Positions 1 through 4,012 of a stretch of 5,069 bases of DNA are shown here, one piece after another. How positions within the stretch are numbered: the first letter of the stretch is position 1; every line of letters starts with the position of its first letter. Origin of the DNA: Actinotignum schaalii (lineage in GTDB: Bacteria > Actinomycetota > Actinomycetes > Actinomycetales > Actinomycetaceae); the NCBI GenBank assembly GCA_946222725.1, contig CAMIHT010000139.1, positions 1 to 5,069 on the forward strand, in the 5' to 3' direction. The position numbers were made by a program, and so were the translations under genes. Under the pieces are notes generated by a model, which was given only the letters and a program-made list of their open reading frames with translations, ran no database searches and was not told the origin of the DNA.

Positions 1-1
1 G

Positions 2-322
2 CTCGGTTCTATCCTGGATCGCAATACTGAAGGGGTGGATCCAGAAGCCCCCATCGGCTCGGTGACCCGCGAATTAGCAACCTATAACCTGACCGCGGTT
101 CCGGTGGTGGATCAGGGGCTCCTCCTCGGGGCGGTCTCTGTTGATGACGTCCTCGACCATCTCCTCCCCGAGGATTGGCGTGATATGGACGATTCCTGGG
201 AGGGCGCGGATTCCGAGGACGTGAATTCTACGGGAGCGCCCAACGATTCCGCCGCATCAGAAAACCCCACAGCATCGGAAGCCCCCGCCGCATCCACGAC
301 GAACGAGGTGAACCGTGGCTAA
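2..322 (+). CDS. MgtE N-domain/CBS-domain protein, C-terminal part (5' truncated by window edge)
   Basis: The reading frame is open from the first bases of the window, so this is the last 106 residues of a longer protein. A GTG at 35 lies inside the CBS fold and is not a convincing start. The visible part is the end of a second CBS domain: an ATYNLTAVPVVD strand-helix unit (about residues 27-38), then GLLLGAVSVDDVLDHLLPED, ending in EDWR. This ending is typical of actinobacterial proteins that combine an MgtE_N domain, sometimes a PRC-barrel-like region, and two CBS domains (family of M. tuberculosis Rv1232c, from memory). CBS pairs bind adenine nucleotides or sense ligands; a Mg2+-linked role is inferred only from the MgtE_N relationship and is unproven. 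After EDWR come roughly 55 residues of acidic, Ser/Ala/Pro-rich low-complexity tail, probably disordered. The stop codon overlaps the DUF1003 gene by 8 bp, which suggests translational coupling. Confidence 0.82.
   Translation, partial: LGSILDRNTEGVDPEAPIGSVTRELATYNLTAVPVVDQGLLLGAVSVDDVLDHLLPEDWRDMDDSWEGADSEDVNSTGAPNDSAASENPTASEAPAASTTNEVNRG
305..310 (+). promoter_or_regulatory. Ribosome binding site for the DUF1003 gene
   Basis: GAGGTG sits 4 nt before the GTG at 315, inside the last codons of the upstream CBS gene. It supports the GTG start and coupled translation of the two genes. Confidence 0.55.
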
Positions 323-956
323 TGATTTCAATGAACCACTCGAACGCCGCAGCCGTTTGTTTCGGCGCCGGCGGCGTAAAGATCCGGAAGCCGCCGGGCG
401 CGCGGCGGAAAGCATTGCCCGTTTCCAGGGAACCGCGAGTTTCCTCGTTTACCTGACTATTTTCGTGGTGGCGTGGCTGGCGTGGAACACCATGGCCCCC
501 GAGAAATGGCAGTTTGATTCCGCGGAATTCGGTTTCACCGCGCTCACGCTCATGCTTTCCTTGCAGGCCTCCTACGCTTCGCCCCTGATCCTGCTAGCCC
601 AGAACCGCCAGGATGCGCGTGACAAAGTGAGCGCCGAACAGGACCGCCAGCGGGCGGACCGGAACCTGGCGGATACCGAATACCTCATGCGTGAAATTGC
701 CGGCTTGCGCGACGCGGTCGGCGATATGGCCACTCGAGACTTTGTTCGTTCAGAATTGCGCGATTTACTCCACGAGCTTGATGACCGCAATATTGATCGT
801 GCCGCCGAACGCGAAGAACGCATCCGCGAATTGCAAGAAGAACTCGATGCGGTTAAAGCCCAGCGCGAAGCACGTGACGTTCCCGTTGATCCGGGAGATG
901 ACCACGCCCGCGCCGCGCTTGACCGCCCTAGGGAGGAGCCCGGTGCCCACGAGTGA
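315..956 (+). CDS. DUF1003 family membrane protein
   Basis: This is a 213-residue membrane protein of the DUF1003 family, whose biochemical function is unknown. The N-terminus is strongly basic (RRSRLFRRRRRK, residues 11-22), which predicts a cytoplasmic N-end. Two hydrophobic segments follow: about 39-59 (ASFLVYLTIFVVAWLAWNTM) and about 73-95 (LTLMLSLQASYASPLILLAQ). The second runs into the family hallmark ASPLILLAQNRQ..RD (88-102). Residues about 100-185 are highly charged, with many E/R/K/L heptad-like stretches, so a cytoplasmic coiled coil is likely. The tail to 213 is polar. The start is GTG at 315, with GAGGTG just upstream. The end overlaps mrp by 14 bp, so the CBS, DUF1003 and mrp genes are probably one operon. 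The order CBS/MgtE_N - DUF1003 - Mrp is also known to me from mycobacteria (Rv1232c, Rv1231c, Rv1229c). Confidence 0.9.
   Translation: MANDFNEPLERRSRLFRRRRRKDPEAAGRAAESIARFQGTASFLVYLTIFVVAWLAWNTMAPEKWQFDSAEFGFTALTLMLSLQASYASPLILLAQNRQDARDKVSAEQDRQRADRNLADTEYLMREIAGLRDAVGDMATRDFVRSELRDLLHELDDRNIDRAAEREERIRELQEELDAVKAQREARDVPVDPGDDHARAALDRPREEPGAHE
932..936 (+). promoter_or_regulatory. Ribosome binding site for mrp
   Basis: GGAGG, within AGGGAGGAG at 930-938, lies 6 nt before the GTG at 943. It fixes the mrp start inside the 3' end of the DUF1003 gene and argues against earlier starts in the same frame. Confidence 0.65.
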
Positions 957-1365
957 TCCTGTTTCCGATTCGGTGCCGCGCTCACCCGCGGCCACTCCCC
1001 TCACCAAGGATCGGGTTCTGGAGGCCCTCTCCGGGGTTATCGACCCGGAATTACGCCACCCGATTACCGAACTGGATATGATTCACGGGCTGCGGGTGAG
1101 CCCGAAAGGTGATGTCACCCTCACGGTACTTCTCACCACCGTGCACTGCCCACGCCAGGACGTGATCGAACGTGAGGTACGCGAGGCCATCGCCGCACTT
1201 GACGGCGTCAGCACCGTTGCCATCACCATGGGTGCCATGACTCCACTCCAGGTGCAACACCTGCAGCAAAAGCTGCGCGGCGGGCGCACCACAAGGGAGA
1301 TTACTTTTGCGCGCCCCGATTCCCCACCCGCGTTATCGCGGTGGCCTCCGGGAAAGGCGGGGTAG
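943..1365 (+). CDS. Mrp N-terminal fragment: DUF59 (MIP18-like) domain, as read without frameshift
   Basis: Read literally, this gives 140 residues. Residues about 22-113 are a DUF59/MIP18-family domain: LEALSGVIDPELRHPITELDMIHG, then strand LTVLLTTVHCP with the conserved Cys69, helix QDVIEREVREAIAAL, and GVSTVAITMGAMT. DUF59 domains take part in Fe-S cluster assembly and often precede the Mrp ATPase. Residues 118-127 (REITFARPDS) are the usual linker. The last 13 residues (PPALSRWPPGKAG) are out-of-frame translation of the P-loop coding region. The GTG start at 943 has GGAGG 6 nt upstream; a longer in-frame extension to 691 only shadows the DUF1003 gene. If the frameshift is real, this would be a free DUF59 protein. 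Confidence 0.6.
   Translation: MPTSDPVSDSVPRSPAATPLTKDRVLEALSGVIDPELRHPITELDMIHGLRVSPKGDVTLTVLLTTVHCPRQDVIEREVREAIAALDGVSTVAITMGAMTPLQVQHLQQKLRGGRTTREITFARPDSPPALSRWPPGKAG
1322..1325 (+). other. Probable one-base deletion site (C run) in mrp
   Basis: The run of four Cs lies where the DUF59 frame must shift to the ATPase frame. Five Cs would restore the gene. The run opens a small hairpin, CCACCCGCG-TTAT-CGCGGTGG (1324-1344, one bulged C), the kind of spot where a base is easily lost in sequencing. No canonical X XXY YYZ slippery heptamer is present. Confidence 0.75.
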
Positions 1366-2096
1366 GCAAATCCTCAATAGCCGCGAACCTCGCGGTTGCG
1401 CTGGCCGCCACCGGGCAGCGCGTGGGCCTCATCGATGCCGATATTTACGGTTTTTCCATCCCCGGGATGATGGGAGTGGACACTCCCGCTCAGCAGCTTA
1501 ACGGCATGATCATTCCCCCGGTTGCACACGGCGTGAAAGTCATGTCCATCGGTATGTTTGTGCCGGGTAATACCCCGGTGGTCTGGCGCGGCCCTATGCT
1601 TCATAAAGCCCTCGAACAATTCTTCGCGGACGTGTACTGGGGGGATCTTGATTATGTTTTCCTCGATTTGCCGCCCGGAACGGGCGACGTCGCTATTTCA
1701 TTGGCGCAGATGCTACCGCGCGCGGATATCCTCGTTGTGACGACGCCGCAAACGGCTGCCGCGGACGTGGCTGAACGAGCCGGTGCAGTTTCTAAACAAA
1801 CGGAGCAGACAGTTATCGGCGTCGTCGAAAATATGTCCTACCTGGAACTACCGGACGGAACAAAAAATACAATTTTTGGTTCCGGCGGTGGACAGCTCGT
1901 CGCCACGAATCTCAGCGCAACGCTCGGGTACCCGGTCGAACTTCTCGCCCAGATTCCGCTGGAGCCGGCACTGCGGGAGGGCTGCGATGCCGGAACACCA
2001 TTCGTCCTCGATATGGTGGACTCCCCCGCGCGTGATATTTTGCGAGCCCTAGCGGCACGTATCCAAGAGCTGCCGCGGCGCGCATGCCCCGCGTAA
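1323..2096 (+). CDS. Mrp C-terminal fragment: P-loop ATPase domain (no credible start of its own)
   Basis: The frame is open from before 1323 to TAA 2094-2096, giving 257 residues from the junction Pro. The only nearby start is GTG 1341, which falls inside the first beta strand (VIAVASGKGG) and lacks a ribosome binding site. This is therefore the second half of a frameshifted gene rather than an independent one. Numbering from GTG 1341, the motifs are: deviant Walker A SGKGGVGKSS (3-12), switch I DADIYGFSIPGMMG (32-45), WRGPM (82-86), Walker B YVFLDLPPGTGD (105-116), TTPQ (134-137), VVENMSYLELPDG (161-173) and FGSGGGQ (179-185). All are intact and typical of the Mrp subfamily of SIMIBI ATPases. 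The segment after ENMSY reads LELPDGTKNTIFG, so the CxxC pair seen in E. coli-type Mrp is absent. Confidence 0.6.
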   Translation, partial: PTRVIAVASGKGGVGKSSIAANLAVALAATGQRVGLIDADIYGFSIPGMMGVDTPAQQLNGMIIPPVAHGVKVMSIGMFVPGNTPVVWRGPMLHKALEQFFADVYWGDLDYVFLDLPPGTGDVAISLAQMLPRADILVVTTPQTAAADVAERAGAVSKQTEQTVIGVVENMSYLELPDGTKNTIFGSGGGQLVATNLSATLGYPVELLAQIPLEPALREGCDAGTPFVLDMVDSPARDILRALAARIQELPRRACPA

Positions 2097-2109
2097 TGGC
2101 ACAGCGCAC

Positions 2110-2115
2110 TATGAT
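2110..2115 (+). promoter_or_regulatory. Possible -10 element upstream of the methyltransferase gene
   Basis: TATGAT matches the -10 consensus at five of six positions. It lies in the 60-bp gap after mrp, about 42 bp before the ATG at 2157. No recognisable -35 box sits 16-18 bp upstream (the sequence there is C/G-rich), so this is tentative. The gene could equally be read from the upstream operon. Confidence 0.25.
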
Positions 2116-2145
2116 AGAAACATTGCTGCGCACGATCCCTGTTAT

Positions 2146-2153
2146 GGAGGAGG
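2146..2153 (+). promoter_or_regulatory. Strong ribosome binding site for the O-methyltransferase gene
   Basis: GGAGGAGG is close to a perfect anti-SD match. It ends 3 nt before ATG 2157, or 6 nt counting the first GGAGG. It fixes the start. Confidence 0.65.
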
Positions 2154-2156
2154 CTT

Positions 2157-2780
2157 ATGTCCGATCGGACCCTGGCGTGGACATACGCTGAAGATGCCGT
2201 TATCGAAGGGGATATTACCCGGGCGGCCCGCGCCACCGCCGCTGAATTCTCTATCCGGTGCGTGAGCCCAGCCTGCGGGAACTTCCTCACGGTCCTGGCT
2301 GCCTGCGCGAAAGTCAATAACGCGGTCGAAATCGGAACGGGCAGTGGAGTTTCCGGCCTCTACCTGCTGCGTGCCGGGGATATTCACCTCACCACGATTG
2401 ACGTGGAGTCCGAAGCCCAGCATGTGGCACGTTCCCTCTTCGCTCGAGCCGGGGCCCGCCCTGGAAAAGTGCGCATTATTAACGGGCGCAGTGCTGATAT
2501 TTTGCCGCGACTAGCGGCCCACTCCTACGATATGGTGCTTGTCGACGGCGATCCCCTCGAGGCGGCCGGTGACTGTGAAGAAGCTTTGCGGATTTTGCGA
2601 CCCGGGGGCCTATTGGTAGTGGCTGGCGCCCTCCAGGGCGGTAAGGTCGCTGACCCGGCGCGCCGCGAAGAACCCGTGGTGGCCATTCGCCATCTCATTA
2701 AAGCACTTATGCAAGCCGAAGAACTCGATACTAGCCTGGTGCCTCTGGGCGATGGAGTACTAGTCTGCCGACTGCGCTAA
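2157..2780 (+). CDS. Class I SAM-dependent O-methyltransferase (family 3, Rv1220c-like)
   Basis: This is a 207-residue soluble methyltransferase of the Methyltransf_3 / catechol O-methyltransferase-like family. Its physiological substrate is unknown. Visible elements in order: the N-terminal WTYAEDAVIEGDI helix (8-20), SPACGNFLTVLAA (37-49), SAM-binding motif I VEIGTGSGVSG (57-67), the acidic strand end TTIDVE (79-84) that should contact the SAM ribose, NGRSADILPRL (109-119), LVDGDP (128-133) for motif IV, LRILRPGGLLVV (144-155), and a C-terminal VPLGDGVLVCRL strand pair (195-206). Metal-dependent members carry an Asp-Asn pair after motif V; here the site reads VVAGALQGG, so two metal ligands appear to be missing. 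From memory, M. tuberculosis Rv1220c lacks them too. Length and ends are normal for the family. It lies 60 bp after mrp on the same strand and is followed by a convergent spacer with inverted repeats. Confidence 0.88.
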   Translation: MSDRTLAWTYAEDAVIEGDITRAARATAAEFSIRCVSPACGNFLTVLAACAKVNNAVEIGTGSGVSGLYLLRAGDIHLTTIDVESEAQHVARSLFARAGARPGKVRIINGRSADILPRLAAHSYDMVLVDGDPLEAAGDCEEALRILRPGGLLVVAGALQGGKVADPARREEPVVAIRHLIKALMQAEELDTSLVPLGDGVLVCRLR

Positions 2781-2820
2781 CCGGGCCATTCTTCGTTTAA
2801 AAGGAGTTTTATCTGGTACC

Positions 2821-2842
2821 GGTGGCTGACTAGTTAGCCACT
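2821..2842 (+). terminator. Inverted repeat / possible terminator after the methyltransferase gene
   Basis: The core, GTGGCTGA-CTAG-TTAGCCAC, is an 8-bp stem with a 4-nt CTAG loop and one G-U pair. A further G-U pair closes it at 2821/2842. It begins 40 bp after the methyltransferase stop. It is flanked by a second short complementary pair, CTGGT (2813-2817) and ACCAG (2852-2856), which would enclose it in a larger stem. Only a weak T stretch (CCCTTTC) follows, so a factor-independent terminator is plausible but not textbook. Confidence 0.4.
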
Positions 2843-2882
2843 CACCCTTTCACCAGGATACTCCGGTGTATAAGCATGCATG

Positions 2883-2919
2883 TATCCGGGGGCCGCGCCT
2901 GCCGGCCGGCCCCCGGATA
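2883..2919. terminator. GC-rich perfect 13-bp hairpin, likely bidirectional terminator
   Basis: TATCCGGGGGCCG (2883-2895) is the exact reverse complement of CGGCCCCCGGATA (2907-2919), with an 11-nt loop between them. Transcribed in either direction it forms the same very stable stem. It lies midway between converging genes, 29 bp past the DUF3117 stop on the - strand and 102 bp past the methyltransferase stop on the + strand. Neither side has a T run, as in the U-less terminators proposed for actinobacteria. The loop contains most of the palindrome GCCGGCCGGC (2901-2910), so alternative pairings are possible. Confidence 0.55.
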
Positions 2920-2948
2920 GGTAGTCGATGCAGATACTTCGGTGGTGG

Positions 2949-3116
2949 TTACTTCTCCACACTTGCGAGAGCTTCTTTAAGGCTCACACATTCTTCATCG
3001 TTGAGTTCCAGGACGAGGCGTCCGCCGCCATCCACTGGGATGCGGACCACGATTCCGCGCGCTTCACGTTCGACTTCCAGCGGTCCATCACCCGTGCGTG
3101 GCTTCATAGCTGCCAT
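2949..3116 (-). CDS. DUF3117 family small protein
   Basis: This is a 55-residue protein opening with MAAMKPRTGDGPLEVE, the hallmark start of the actinobacterial DUF3117 family (M. tuberculosis Rv1211, from memory also about this size). The rest reads REARGIVVRIPVDGGGRLVLELNDEECVSLKEALASV: a short beta-rich core with a GGG turn, then a single helix. There is no signal peptide, membrane span or catalytic motif, and the function is unknown. The start at 3116 is chosen because the family N-terminus begins there and AGGAAGGAA precedes it at proper spacing. An in-frame extension to 3266 would run into the LOG gene and lacks family similarity. The gene lies 55 bp downstream of the LOG gene on the same strand, so it may be co-transcribed or have its own promoter. 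Confidence 0.88.
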   Translation of the reverse strand: MAAMKPRTGDGPLEVEREARGIVVRIPVDGGGRLVLELNDEECVSLKEALASVEK

Positions 3117-3122
3117 AGTGGT

Positions 3123-3131
3123 TTCCTTCCT
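3123..3131 (-). promoter_or_regulatory. Ribosome binding site for the DUF3117 gene
   Basis: On the - strand AGGAAGGAA ends 6 nt before the ATG at 3116. It supports the 55-residue form over longer in-frame readings. Confidence 0.55.
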
Positions 3132-3171
3132 GTTCGCCGCAACTATGCGACTAACGTCACCCCTAATTCTA

Positions 3172-3954
3172 CTAGAAGTCTGGCACCTGTTCGCGGCGAG
3201 CTTGTCGCGTGGCTTGTTCCGCAGTAAGGGACCTCTGACCTGCGATAAGAGCATCGACAGCCTCATGGGCGGTATCCACCACGGTGAAAATATTCGGATC
3301 TGCGGGCGAAATCATAGCTTCGCTCACCAGGCGCCCGCGGACCCATTCCACGAGACCGCCCCAGAAATCGCTACCCACCAGCACCACCGGGAAACCGGCG
3401 ACTTTACCTGTTTGTACTAGGGTGAGGGCTTCGAAGAGTTCATCGAGGGTACCAAAACCACCGGGGAGCACCACGAAACCTTGAGAATACTTGAGAAACA
3501 TTGTTTTGCGCACGAAGAAATACCGGAATTCAATGCCGAGATTGACGTATTCGTTGAGGCCCTGTTCGTGCGGGAGTTCAATTCCCAGGCCGATGGAGAG
3601 ACCGTCATTCGCCGCCGCGCCTTTATTGGCGGCTTCCATAATCCCCGGGCCGCCACCGGTAATAATCCCGAAGCCTTGCTGACTAAGAATATCGGCTGTT
3701 TCTTCGGCCACCCGGTAGTAACGGGATTCGCGCCCGATGCGCGCCGAACCGAAAATCGAGACGCAGGGTGGCACGTGGGCGAGCGCCCCGAATCCTTCCA
3801 CGAATTCTGATTGGATGCGCAGCACTCGCCACGGGTCACTGAGGGTCCAGTCCCCGTTGCTCCGGTTGGACAGCAGCTTGGTATCCGCGGTGATGGGCGG
3901 GATCTGGGCACCGCGCCGGGTTTGTGCCCCGCGCCGATAGTCGCGTGTATTCAT
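3172..3954 (-). CDS. LOG-family protein (TIGR00730, lysine-decarboxylase-like Rossmann fold)
   Basis: This 260-residue cytoplasmic protein belongs to the LOG family, whose studied members are phosphoribohydrolases that release the base from nucleoside 5'-monophosphates (cytokinin-activating in plants). Older lysine decarboxylase labels are misleading. The Rossmann core starts at VSIFGSARIG (65-74), with GIITGGGPGIMEAANKGA (96-113), FRYFFVRKTMFLKYSQGFVV (143-162) and the signature PGGFGTLDE (164-172). Glu172 and Arg149 are the expected active-site residues. The first 60 residues are a longer N-terminal region: a basic MNTRDYRRGAQTRRGAQ, then a DPWRVLRIQSEFVEGF helix. I recall this in actinobacterial orthologues, so it is not a misplaced start. 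The likely ribosome binding site GAAGGA (3966-3971) is 11 nt from ATG 3954, rather far. The gene lies 58 bp after the guanylyltransferase gene and 55 bp before the DUF3117 gene. The bacterial substrate is not known; purine or pyrimidine monophosphates are candidates. Confidence 0.9.
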   Translation of the reverse strand: MNTRDYRRGAQTRRGAQIPPITADTKLLSNRSNGDWTLSDPWRVLRIQSEFVEGFGALAHVPPCVSIFGSARIGRESRYYRVAEETADILSQQGFGIITGGGPGIMEAANKGAAANDGLSIGLGIELPHEQGLNEYVNLGIEFRYFFVRKTMFLKYSQGFVVLPGGFGTLDELFEALTLVQTGKVAGFPVVLVGSDFWGGLVEWVRGRLVSEAMISPADPNIFTVVDTAHEAVDALIAGQRSLTAEQATRQARREQVPDF

Positions 3955-4012
3955 GGTTTCTATTGTCCTTCGCTACCTACGCGCCTTCCACTTCACTACG
4001 CGGAGCGGAAAA

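Larger units (their letters stand above)
943..2096 (+). pseudogene. mrp: Mrp/NBP35-type Fe-S carrier ATPase (DUF59 + P-loop), frameshifted as written
   Basis: Mrp (ApbC/NBP35) proteins are cytoplasmic P-loop ATPases that bind and hand over Fe-S clusters. Here the two halves are both present but in different frames. DUF59 is read from GTG 943 in the frame of 943, and the ATPase domain is read one base back up to TAA 2094-2096. Adding one C in the CCCC run at 1322-1325 gives REITFARPDS joined to PTRVIAVASGKGGVGKSS. That is the normal Mrp junction, in a 384-residue protein close to the roughly 390 residues I recall for mycobacterial Mrp. Neither half has an internal stop, so decay is recent or the lesion is an artefact. 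A classic CPXC Fe-S motif is absent from the ATPase half. Read as written, translation ends at TAG 1363-1365 and no Walker A is made. The gene follows the DUF1003 gene with a 14-bp overlap. Confidence 0.85.
2781..2948. other. 168-bp convergent intergenic spacer
   Basis: This spacer separates the + strand methyltransferase gene from the - strand DUF3117 gene. It holds two inverted repeats (2821-2842 and 2883-2919), listed separately, and an orphan AAGGAG (2801-2806) with no start codon at a useful distance. I see no gene, tRNA or repeat family. Convergent termination is the likely purpose. Confidence 0.6.

Noticed and set aside
240..300. Repeat-like Ala/Ser/Pro/Glu coding stretch at the end of the CBS gene
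   Set aside because: The short GCATC-type similarities are irregular and fit a disordered tail; not a true tandem repeat.
691..942. In-frame upstream extension of the DUF59 frame
   Set aside because: It overlaps DUF1003 coding sequence completely, lacks family similarity, and GTG 943 has a good ribosome site.
572..985. Long open frame on the - strand opposite the DUF1003 gene
   Set aside because: Composition is Ser/Arg-rich translation of the antisense of GC-rich codons; no ribosome site or family motif, and the + strand gene is clear.
1320..1326. Programmed -1 frameshift site in mrp
   Set aside because: TTCCCCA is not an X XXY YYZ heptamer with good re-pairing, the hairpin overlaps it instead of lying downstream, and Mrp is not a known recoded gene.
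1838..2317. 159-residue open frame on the - strand across mrp and the methyltransferase gene
   Set aside because: It spans two well-supported + strand genes, has no recognisable domain, and is an expected GC-rich shadow.
3166..3171. TAGAAT on the - strand as a -10 box for the DUF3117 gene
   Set aside because: Four or five bases resemble the consensus, but no -35 box is visible at 16-18 bp and it overlaps the end of the LOG gene; too weak to annotate.
2866..3420. 184-residue + strand open frame through the spacer and the DUF3117 gene
   Set aside because: It starts inside the hairpin region and reads the antisense of DUF3117 and LOG; low-complexity Ser/Arg translation.
3307..3810. Several + strand open frames opposite the LOG gene
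   Set aside because: All are antisense to a gene with clear PGGxGTxxE and GGGPG motifs; none has a ribosome site or domain.
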